Assembly: GCA_002422505.1 (NCBI GenBank) | Contig: DIVX01000033.1 | Coordinates: 1 to 5,144, forward strand | Source of the DNA: Desulfovibrio sp. UBA6121 | Lineage (GTDB): Bacteria; Desulfobacterota; Desulfovibrionia; Desulfovibrionales; Desulfovibrionaceae | Length of the DNA: 5,144 nucleotides | Direction of reading: 5' to 3' | Shown: positions 1-4,454 of the stretch, in pieces | How the letters are laid out: the number at the start of each line of letters is the position of its first letter | Numbering within the stretch: the stretch's first letter is position 1 | Made by a program: the position numbers and the translations under genes | The notes under the pieces: generated by a model | What the model was told of the DNA's origin: nothing | Database searches by the model: none | The model's input: the letters and a program-made list of their open reading frames with translations, nothing else

Positions 1-86
1 TCGCCGGGGCGAATCGTCAGCTCAGACCGCAGGGACAAATCGCCGGTTTCGTTCGAAGGGGCGAGCCGTTGAGTCAGCTCGCAGGG
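1..86. repeat. Degenerate direct repeat at window edge
   Basis: Four short blocks occur twice in the same order: TCGCCGG (1-7 and 40-46), GGGGCGA (6-12 and 58-64), GTCAGCTC (16-23 and 73-80) and GCAGGG (29-34 and 81-86). Spacing between blocks differs between the copies, so this looks like an old, eroded duplication or two related protein-binding regions. No coding frame fits it. It lies downstream of the minus-strand Hpt-like gene and may continue outside the window. Confidence 0.3.
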
Positions 87-118
87 GCGCGGTCACGGCG
101 CTGCGCACAGAGGCGAAA

Positions 119-160
119 GGCCAACACTTGGCCAACGCCCGGCCCGACCGTCGCCCGGGC
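119..160 (-). terminator. Possible weak terminator of the Hpt-like gene
   Basis: Read on the minus strand, 10 nt after the TGA stop of the Hpt-like gene, there is a GC-rich inverted repeat (GCCCGG at 137-142 against CCGGGC at 155-160) and then a perfect 6-bp, 3-nt-loop hairpin (GGCCAA 119-124, TTGGCC 128-133) followed by only three T residues. The position suits a terminator, but the stem is short and the T tract poor, so this could be a chance structure or mark Rho-dependent termination. Confidence 0.25.
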
Positions 161-169
161 TGCGCCGGG

Positions 170-580
170 TCACTTCGGAGCGGCAGGCAGAACCGCAGTC
201 CAGATGTCCTGCGGAGCCGCAGCAGCGGCGGCCAGCATGCTCCCAACCTGCAGCAGCACCCAGTCGCACTCGCGCCGCAGCGCCGCAGCAAAGGCCAAGG
301 CCTGGGAACTGTCCTGGCTCTTCACGGCGTCGCCCACGGCCTTGGCCAGATCGCTCATGCCGTAGGCGCGCACCGCGCCGGAGATATTCACCAAAGAATG
401 CAACGCAGTGCGCGCGCCCATCTCGTCCTGGGCGGCAAGGTGCCCATCAAGCTGGGCCATGCGTTCCACGGCCTGCACCTGAAACAGGGCCAGCATCTGC
501 ACCAGCACATCCTCGCTGCCGGAAAACGCCTCTTGAAGGCTCGAAAGGCTGATGCCCACCAGGGAACTTTTTCCTGTCAT
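170..580 (-). CDS. Hpt-domain-like protein with divergent phosphotransfer motif
   Basis: A 136-residue, all-helical protein made essentially of one histidine phosphotransfer (Hpt) domain. The family passes phosphate between receiver domains in multistep phosphorelays, in the cytoplasm. The N-terminal helices (residues 12-50, with LQEAFSGSEDVLVQML) match the usual Hpt opening, and His61 in the ALHSL context (codon 398-400) aligns without gaps with the phospho-acceptor His. The usual HxLKG signature reads HSLVN here, and the later conserved Gly is Arg71, so Lys, Gly and Gly are all replaced. It may be a weak or altered phosphotransfer protein, or only a fold relative. An Ala-rich tail follows residue 115. 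I chose ATG 580: the frame stays open to 676, but residues added there have no Hpt character. The gene is divergent from fdhE; no kinase or receiver partner is visible nearby. Confidence 0.7.
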   Translation of the reverse strand: MTGKSSLVGISLSSLQEAFSGSEDVLVQMLALFQVQAVERMAQLDGHLAAQDEMGARTALHSLVNISGAVRAYGMSDLAKAVGDAVKSQDSSQALAFAAALRRECDWVLLQVGSMLAAAAAAPQDIWTAVLPAAPK

Positions 581-620
581 CGCCACCGCCAAAGCCGCTA
601 AAGGTTGCTCAACTTCACAT

Positions 621-649
621 CCAATACGATGCCTGCCCCGCCCCCGCAA
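621..649 (-). promoter_or_regulatory. Candidate promoter for the Hpt-like gene
   Basis: On the minus strand TTGCGG (644-649) and TATTGG (621-626) are separated by 17 nt. Each matches the sigma70 consensus at three of six positions. A start near 614 would leave a leader of about 35 nt before ATG 580, which agrees with the downstream start rather than the one at 676. Weak evidence, position-based. Confidence 0.25.
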
Positions 650-670
650 GGGGAATATGAAAAACCGCAG

Positions 671-709
671 GTTCAAAGCATGAACTACGCCTGGCCGGTT
701 GCATCCGGC
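671..709. promoter_or_regulatory. Two inverted repeats in the divergent intergenic region
   Basis: GTTCA (671-675) and TGAAC (681-685) form a perfect inverted repeat around 5 nt. A second element at 694-709 has GCCGG and CCGGC arms around a central TGCA. Both sit between the divergent Hpt-like gene and fdhE, and the second overlaps the candidate fdhE -35 box. Such dyads are typical sizes for dimeric regulator sites, but no regulator can be named. Confidence 0.3.
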
Positions 710-727
710 GGCGGCAGCACGTAGTGT
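699..727 (+). promoter_or_regulatory. Candidate promoter for fdhE
   Basis: TTGCAT (699-704) and TAGTGT (722-727) are 17 nt apart, each with three of six sigma70 consensus bases. Transcription would begin near 734, about 30 nt upstream of the fdhE ribosome site AAGGA (764-768). The match is poor, so an alternative sigma factor or another position is possible. Confidence 0.25.
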
Positions 728-776
728 TCCCTGTGCAGGTGCAGCCCACCCGCAATAAAAGCCAAGGACAAACGCA

Positions 777-1664
777 ATGCATACCGATGATCAGGCCTTT
801 GCGCACCTGCTGGAAATCAAATTCGCCCACATCCGCGCGCAGCAAATCATGCCCGAGGCGCTCATCGGCCTTGTGGAAGGCCTGCTGCCCCTGCTGCACC
901 AGGCCAAGGCCCAGGCCGCGCCAGCCCTGCCCGCGCCGGAGGCCTGCGCCAGCCCGGAGGCCATGTTCGCGGGCAATCCGCTGCTCCTGCGGGAGAGCTT
1001 CCCCTTCGACCTCGCCCAAGCCGTGGGCCTCATGCCCGCCCTGCTCGACCTGCTGGCCGCCTCCGGCGGTGACGCCGCCGCGTCGGCCTCGGCCCTGCGC
1101 GAGGCCATGGCCACGGGCCAGTTGCAGCCCGAAGCGGCCCTGCGCGCCCACCTGCGCGGCGACGACGCACTGTTCGGCGCCTGGCGCGAGCGCCTGCCCG
1201 GCAGCCCCCGCGCCCTGGACTTTCTGGTGACCTGCGCCCTTTCGCCCAGCCTGTCCAAGGCGGCGGAAGCCCTGGCCCCGCGCCTGCCGGAAAACCTGCC
1301 CCACGAGCACGGCCACTGCCCCCTGTGCGGCAGCCTGCCATACATCTCCCTGCTGCGCGACAAAGAGGGCAAGCGTTTCGGCGTGTGCTCCTGCTGCGGG
1401 CACGAGTTCCGCCTGCGGCGCATCGCCTGCGCCTACTGCGACGAGGGCGACCAGAACAGGCTCAAGCTGTTCCGCGTGGCCGAATACCCTGGCGTGCGCG
1501 TGGACGTGTGCGAAACCTGCTCCATGTACATCAAGACCCTGGATTACCGCGAAATGGACAAGAAGTACCTGCCCGCCCTGGACGACATGGCCACGGTGGC
1601 CCTGGACGTGCTGGCCCAGCAGCAGGGCTACAAGCGTCCCACCCTTTCGGCCTGGGGCTTCTAG
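777..1664 (+). CDS. fdhE: Formate dehydrogenase accessory protein FdhE
   Basis: A 295-residue cytoplasmic maturation factor needed for active molybdenum or tungsten formate dehydrogenases; in E. coli FdhE (about 309 residues) binds the catalytic subunit and is thought to act in a redox step before export. The C-terminal half carries the family's two rubredoxin-like knuckle pairs: Cys181/Cys184, Cys204/Cys207, Cys218/Cys221 and Cys245/Cys248, with the family-typical CPLCGSLP opening and a YIKTLDYRE segment near the end. Residues 1-170 are Ala-rich, helical and poorly conserved, as usual in the family. An extra Cys206 makes the second knuckle CSCC. ATG 777 is supported by AAGGA at 764-768, 8 nt upstream. 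No signal peptide or membrane segment. dinB follows after 67 nt on the same strand. No formate dehydrogenase structural gene lies in the window, so the target enzyme is encoded elsewhere. Confidence 0.93.
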   Translation: MHTDDQAFAHLLEIKFAHIRAQQIMPEALIGLVEGLLPLLHQAKAQAAPALPAPEACASPEAMFAGNPLLLRESFPFDLAQAVGLMPALLDLLAASGGDAAASASALREAMATGQLQPEAALRAHLRGDDALFGAWRERLPGSPRALDFLVTCALSPSLSKAAEALAPRLPENLPHEHGHCPLCGSLPYISLLRDKEGKRFGVCSCCGHEFRLRRIACAYCDEGDQNRLKLFRVAEYPGVRVDVCETCSMYIKTLDYREMDKKYLPALDDMATVALDVLAQQQGYKRPTLSAWGF

Positions 1665-1731
1665 CTCCGCCCGGCAATCGCCCCCCTGCCCGCCCCTTTC
1701 CAAGCGTCCGCGACTGTCGTACCAGAGAGTC

Positions 1732-2949
1732 ATGGACACCAAGGACAAGGCGGCGGGCAAGGGCGGCGGGCCCTCCACCGAGCCATGCATCGAGCGGCGC
1801 ATCGCGCACATCGACATGGACGCTTTTTTCGCGTCCGTTGAACAGCTGGACCACCCGGAATGGCGCGGCAAGCCGCTGGCCGTGGGCGATGGCCCGCGCA
1901 GCGTTGTTTCCGCCGCCAGCTACGAGATTCGCGCCTACGGCGTGCGTTCCGCCGTGCCGGTGGCGCAGGCCAAAAAGCTCTGCCCCCATGGGCTTTTCGT
2001 GCCCGTGCGCATGTGGCGCTACAAAGAGGTCTCGCGCGCCGTCATGGCCGTGCTGCAACGTTTTTCGCCCCTGGTGGAGCAGGCCAGCGTGGACGAGGCT
2101 TACCTGGACGCCACCGGGCTTGAGCGGCTCTTCGGCCCCCCGCAGGAGTTCGCCCAAACCCTGCGCGCCGCCGTCAAGGCCGAAACGGGCCTCACCTGCT
2201 CGGTGGGCATCGCGCCGGTGCGCTTCCTGGCCAAAATCGCCTCGGACTTCAACAAGCCAGACGGCCAGACCATCATCCGCCCGCAGGATGTGCGGGCCTT
2301 TCTGGACGCCCTGCCCGTGCAGAAGATTCCCGGCGTGGGCGGGCGCACCCTGGAAACCTTGAACCGCCTGGGCGTGACCAACGCGGGCGACCTGCTGCGC
2401 CGCCCGGCCGAGTTCTGGCGCGGCAAGCTGGGCGAGCGCGGCCCCTGGCTGCACGCCCTGGCGCACGGCGTGGACGACCGCCCGGTGACACCCTTCACCC
2501 CGCCCAAAAGCTCCAGCGCGGAGAACACCTTTGACCGCGACACCCGCGATCCGGCCACCCTGCGGCGCTGGCTGCTGCTCCAGGCCGACCGCGTGGGCGC
2601 GGACCTGCGGGCCCAAGGGGTGCGCGGCCGCACCGTGACCCTCAAAGCCAAGTATGCGGACTTCAGCCAGGTGACGCGCTCGCGCACCCTACCGGAAGCC
2701 ATCTGCGACACGCAGACCATCTTCGACACCGCCGTAAGCCTGCTGGCCGAGCTGAATCCCAGGCAGGACCTGCGGCTCATCGGCGTGGGGGTAAGCCAGT
2801 TTGGCGACAGGCCCCGGCAGCTTTCGCTGTTTGCGCCCCAGGCCGAGGCCCGGCCCAAGGGCGCGCTGGACAGCGCCATGGACGCCGTGCGCGGGCGCTT
2901 CGGCAAGGGGGCCATCATGCGCGGCGATCTGCTGGACTTCGACGACTAG
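1732..2949 (+). CDS. dinB: DNA polymerase IV (Y-family translesion polymerase)
   Basis: A 405-residue error-prone polymerase that copies past damaged template bases. Palm-domain metal ligands are Asp28 (HIDMDAFF) and Asp121-Glu122 (SVDEAYLD), matching E. coli DinB Asp8, Asp103 and Glu104; Phe33 is the steric-gate residue that excludes ribonucleotides. GVRSAVP (70-76) and the FLAKIASDFNKP stretch are family hallmarks, and the thumb has the helix-hairpin-helix KIPGVGGRTLE. A textbook beta-clamp binding motif QLSLF lies at 363-367, followed by a 38-residue tail common in DinB proteins of this type. The N-terminus is about 20 residues longer than E. coli's; no better in-frame start exists before Asp28, so ATG 1732 stands although the ribosome site (AGAGAG, close to the start) is weak. 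No convincing LexA box lies in the 67-nt gap after fdhE, so co-transcription with fdhE is likely. Confidence 0.96.
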   Translation: MDTKDKAAGKGGGPSTEPCIERRIAHIDMDAFFASVEQLDHPEWRGKPLAVGDGPRSVVSAASYEIRAYGVRSAVPVAQAKKLCPHGLFVPVRMWRYKEVSRAVMAVLQRFSPLVEQASVDEAYLDATGLERLFGPPQEFAQTLRAAVKAETGLTCSVGIAPVRFLAKIASDFNKPDGQTIIRPQDVRAFLDALPVQKIPGVGGRTLETLNRLGVTNAGDLLRRPAEFWRGKLGERGPWLHALAHGVDDRPVTPFTPPKSSSAENTFDRDTRDPATLRRWLLLQADRVGADLRAQGVRGRTVTLKAKYADFSQVTRSRTLPEAICDTQTIFDTAVSLLAELNPRQDLRLIGVGVSQFGDRPRQLSLFAPQAEARPKGALDSAMDAVRGRFGKGAIMRGDLLDFDD

Positions 2950-3229
2950 GGACGCGCCCATACAGAAACACGGCGCGCCTGGCTGGGCAAACGTCGCAGA
3001 AAACAACGCCTCCAGCGCGGTGTGCACAGCCACGAAAACCGCAAGCGCGACACGGCTCCGCCGCACGGGCCTCGGCTTGCCAGCCCTTGGCCCGCAGAGC
3101 GGCAGCACGAACGCTCCCACGCCAGAAAACAATCACAACTGACGCAGCCGACGCCAGAAGGCAAAAGCCCTGCCCGCCCTTGCGGCCACGCCGTTTTCGC
3201 CTTTTGCTGGCGGAGGCCCAGGCCAGGGT
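2950..3229. other. Non-coding stretch after dinB with a bulged hairpin
   Basis: No frame on either strand has a credible start with ribosome site, recognisable domain or family resemblance. Right after the dinB stop, CGCGCC (2953-2958) and GGCGCG (2972-2977) can form a 6-bp stem, but no T run follows, so it is not a clear intrinsic terminator. A longer hairpin is possible between 3152-3167 and 3201-3212: 12 pairs interrupted by a 4-nt bulge (GAAG), around a 33-nt loop. Its arms include the first two of four GCAAAAG heptamers. Where dinB transcription ends is not evident. Confidence 0.5.
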
Positions 3230-3247
3230 TTGCCTTTTGCGCAAAAG
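3161..3247. repeat. Four copies of heptamer GCAAAAG, last two a 14-nt palindrome
   Basis: GCAAAAG occurs at 3161-3167 (plus), 3201-3207 (minus), 3234-3240 (minus) and 3241-3247 (plus). The last two abut as the perfect palindrome CTTTTGCGCAAAAG at 3234-3247, which fills most of the spacer of the promoter-like element at 3230-3257. Flanking bases differ between copies, so the heptamer is the conserved core. A-rich heptamers are rare in this GC-rich sequence, so clustering of four in 87 nt suggests a protein-binding array, possibly an operator. No regulator can be assigned. Confidence 0.5.
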
Positions 3248-3257
3248 CAGGTATGCT
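3230..3257 (+). promoter_or_regulatory. Promoter-like element ahead of the leader-ORF region
   Basis: TTGCCT (3230-3235) and TATGCT (3252-3257) are 16 nt apart; each matches four of six sigma70 consensus positions, the best promoter match I find in the window. The spacer holds the CTTTTGCGCAAAAG palindrome, and a second inverted repeat (TGCTG 3254-3258, CAGCA 3263-3267) covers the -10 box and probable start near 3264. Both would suit repressor control. A ribosome site follows at 3282-3287, and this is the only good promoter candidate upstream of the DksA-like gene. Confidence 0.5.
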
Positions 3258-3293
3258 GGCTTCAGCACAACAACATTTTTCAGGAGAACGCTT

Positions 3294-3350
3294 GTGAATC
3301 CGCAGCAGCACGCCCAGCACAACCGCAAAGGCGACGAGGCCTCCATGTAA
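3294..3350 (+). CDS. Putative 18-residue small protein or leader peptide
   Basis: GTG start with ribosome site AGGAGA (3282-3287) at 6-nt spacing, TAA stop at 3348-3350. The peptide is MNPQQHAQHNRKGDEASM: polar, Gln/His-rich, with no hydrophobic segment; I do not recognise it. The same frame is open further upstream to 3087, but the promoter-like element lies inside that extension and the GTG has by far the better ribosome site. The ORF sits about 30 nt after the predicted transcript start and 28 nt before a strong terminator. Its last codons contain GAGGCCT (3336-3342), which is complementary to AGGCCTC (3378-3384) in the 5' arm of that terminator. It may be a translated leader that controls termination, or a stand-alone small protein. 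Evidence is limited to signals and spacing. Confidence 0.45.
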   Translation: MNPQQHAQHNRKGDEASM

Positions 3351-3378
3351 GCGCGCTGCACCGCAACGCCCGCATGCA

Positions 3379-3421
3379 GGCCTCCTCTTCCGAATCAGCG
3401 GAAGGCGGGGCCTTTTTCTTT
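3379..3421 (+). terminator. Strong intrinsic terminator 1
   Basis: The 14-nt arms 3379-3392 and 3399-3412 pair with one mismatch and two G-U pairs around a 6-nt loop (AATCAG), then TTTTTCTTT follows at 3413-3421. It ends a predicted transcript of about 160 nt starting near 3264. Its 5' arm can alternatively pair with the end of the 18-codon ORF, so it could work as a conditional terminator. Confidence 0.85.
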
Positions 3422-3510
3422 GCCCGCGCAGCGCATGGGCGCAGCGCAAGAACACCCGGCACAAACACGGCCCGCCCCGCGCAGGCGGCCGCAAACCTTG
3501 GAGCAGCACA

Positions 3511-3639
3511 ATGAAACGCACCACCCTTCTGCGCGTTGCCCTTATGCGCCTTGGCCGCCCCGGCCAGGCCTTTGGCGCGCGCAGCAAGAACCGTCCGGGG
3601 GGACGCAGCTCCCGCCTGGGCCGGGGGGCCGTTTTGTAG
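3511..3639 (+). CDS. Putative 42-residue Arg-rich small protein or leader peptide
   Basis: ATG start with GGAG (3500-3503) 7 nt upstream and TAG stop at 3637-3639. The product has nine Arg and two Lys, no acidic residue and seven Gly, beginning MKRTTLLRVALMRLGRPGQA; the second half is Gly/Ser/Arg-rich and probably disordered. I do not recognise it; the composition would suit nucleic-acid binding, but GC-rich DNA readily gives Arg/Gly in random frames. It lies between two terminators with no promoter of its own that I can see, and a second hairpin terminator begins 26 nt after its stop. The last codons contain GGGGCCGT (3625-3632), perfectly complementary to ACGGCCCC (3664-3671) at the 5' side of that terminator. 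This repeats the arrangement of the 18-codon ORF and favours a leader-peptide role, possibly sensing arginine supply; that is inference. Confidence 0.45.
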   Translation: MKRTTLLRVALMRLGRPGQAFGARSKNRPGGRSSRLGRGAVL

Positions 3640-3665
3640 CGCTTCAGGCACAGCGCCAGCAACAC

Positions 3666-3708
3666 GGCCCCATTTTCCCGATCGTCGGGAGATGGGGCCT
3701 TTTCTTTT
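3666..3708 (+). terminator. Strong intrinsic terminator 2, just before the DksA-like gene
   Basis: The arms 3666-3681 and 3685-3699 (GGCCCCAT pairing with ATGGGGCC, then CCCGA with TCGGG) form a long stem with one bulged base and a tight TCG loop, followed by TTTTCTTTT at 3700-3708. The next gene starts only 26 nt later, too close for a conventional promoter in between. It is therefore either the end of the preceding small transcript or an attenuator in the leader of the DksA-like gene. Confidence 0.85.
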
Positions 3709-3734
3709 GAAATCACCAACACAAGGAGTTTGCA

Positions 3735-4097
3735 ATGACAGCGGAACAGCTCTCCCGCTTGCGAGAAGTCGTCGAGGCGGAAATACAGGACATCCACGCG
3801 GCTTTGGAACAATGGCGGGCCTGCAACGGCCTGGACGAGAACGGCCGCCAGCGCGTTGAGGAAACCGCCGTGCGCATGCTGCACCAGGACTGGAAACACA
3901 ACACCGACAGGCGCATGATGGAGCTGCTGCGGCTCCTGGGGCGCATGGAGGAGGAGGACTTTGGCGTATGCCAGGAGTGCGGCGAGGATATTTCTTTGCG
4001 CAGGCTGGAGCTTGTGCCCACAACGGCCTTTTGCGCCGTGTGCATGGAGCGTTTGGAGCAGAAGGAGCAAAAGCTGGCGGGCCGCGTTGCAGTATAG
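3735..4097 (+). CDS. TraR/DksA-family zinc-finger regulator with atypical tip
   Basis: A 120-residue cytoplasmic protein. DksA and TraR bind in the secondary channel of RNA polymerase and alter initiation, in DksA's case together with ppGpp. The C-terminal zinc finger is intact: Cys79-x2-Cys82, 17 residues, Cys100-x2-Cys103, within the family pattern EEEDFGVCQECGEDISLRRLE. Residues 1-72 are two helices that should form the coiled coil. Counting back from the first zinc Cys by the E. coli spacing, the functional tip DxxDxA falls on Asn36, Gln39 and Val41, so the acidic tip is missing; Asp34-Glu35 lie nearby. The protein is shorter than E. coli DksA (151) and longer than TraR (73). ATG 3735 has AAGGAG at 3723-3728. 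Two terminators and two small ORFs precede it without another visible promoter, so expression may depend on readthrough. It converges on the hemC operon. Confidence 0.88.
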   Translation: MTAEQLSRLREVVEAEIQDIHAALEQWRACNGLDENGRQRVEETAVRMLHQDWKHNTDRRMMELLRLLGRMEEEDFGVCQECGEDISLRRLELVPTTAFCAVCMERLEQKEQKLAGRVAV

Positions 4098-4113
4098 GGG
4101 CGCGTACAACAAA

Positions 4114-4145
4114 AAGCGGGGGCAGACCAACGCCTGCCCCCGCTT
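4114..4145. terminator. Bidirectional terminator between convergent genes
   Basis: A perfect 12-bp stem (4114-4125 with 4134-4145, AAGCGGGGGCAG and its complement) encloses an 8-nt loop. On the minus strand it is followed by a T run (GCTTTTTGTTGT), making it a strong terminator for the hemC-HhH transcript, 30 nt after that operon's last stop. On the plus strand only CTTCATCATTT follows, so it is a weaker end for the DksA-like gene. Confidence 0.88.
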
Positions 4146-4175
4146 CATCATTTCCTCAAAATTCGCCTGCCCGCC

Positions 4176-4454
4176 TCAATCCTTCCAGTTCCACCACTTG
4201 AGCTTTTCCGGCTCCGGGTCGGGCGTTTCGGCAAAATACACCGCGCAGCGGTATACATAAAGCACGCAACGGTCCACGTGGGTTCCGGCCAGGGCTTCCT
4301 GCGCCGCGTACAACTCCTGCGGGTCGCGGCCGCGCAGGTCGCGTATGCCGCGCAGCCCCAGGTTCCACAGGTCGAGCGCGGTGGTGCGCCCCACGCCGGG
4401 AATGCGCCGGAGCTCCTTGAGCACCAGCGGGTCCGGGGCCTCAGCTGCGGGCAT
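4176..4454 (-). CDS. Helix-hairpin-helix protein, Cdd1/McrB-like family
   Basis: A 92-residue protein with a single helix-hairpin-helix (RRIPGVGRTTALDLWNLG, residues 16-33) followed by the family signature LRGRDPQELY, then VDRCVLYVYRCAVYFA (60-75) and the C-terminal end KLKWWNWKD. This combination is that of the 'pathogenicity locus' Cdd1 family, whose members are also annotated as mitomycin resistance protein McrB in some genomes. Function is unproven; the HhH motif suggests non-specific DNA or nucleic-acid contact. The frame is open upstream to 4574, but only residues from ATG 4454 resemble the family, and GGACGAGG precedes that ATG within 4 nt or so. The start overlaps the end of hemC by 14 nt, so translation is probably coupled and the gene is the last of the hemC operon, before the hairpin at 4114-4145. 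Confidence 0.85.
   Translation of the reverse strand: MPAAEAPDPLVLKELRRIPGVGRTTALDLWNLGLRGIRDLRGRDPQELYAAQEALAGTHVDRCVLYVYRCAVYFAETPDPEPEKLKWWNWKD

Noticed and set aside
47..63. TTCGTTCGAA resembling a tRNA T-loop
   Set aside because: The would-be T-stem is almost all G-U pairs, and no acceptor stem, anticodon arm or CCA end can be placed.
686..704. Possible sigma54 promoter (TGGCC...TTGCAT) upstream of fdhE
   Set aside because: The GG and GC elements are too close together for the fixed sigma54 spacing.
1665..1731. Possible LexA/SOS box before dinB (CTGT near 1714)
   Set aside because: No matching ACAG half-site at a suitable distance; the resemblance is a single 4-base half-site.
615..1871. 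A 418-codon open frame on the minus strand
   Set aside because: It mirrors fdhE, whose four CxxC pairs and family match identify the real coding strand; the antisense product is low-complexity Gly/Ala/Gln.
1325..2362. A 345-codon plus-strand frame spanning fdhE and dinB
   Set aside because: Arg/Pro-rich out-of-frame reading of two well-identified genes, without family resemblance.
1531..2616. A 361-codon open frame on the minus strand
   Set aside because: Antisense to dinB, whose catalytic motifs are unambiguous.
3022..3297. A 91-codon plus-strand frame after dinB
   Set aside because: GTG start without a ribosome site, Arg/Pro/His-rich random-looking product, and it runs through the promoter-like element.
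2915..3361. Minus-strand frame with a zinc-ribbon-like set of cysteines (CRACGF...CDVCP)
   Set aside because: The Cys spacing is suggestive, but there is no credible start or ribosome site, it crosses the promoter-like element and runs into dinB, and the rest is low-complexity Arg/Ala.
2946..4151. A 401-codon open frame on the minus strand
   Set aside because: It is antisense to the zinc-finger gene and both terminators, has no domain or ribosome site, and is explained by GC-rich codon bias leaving the opposite strand open.
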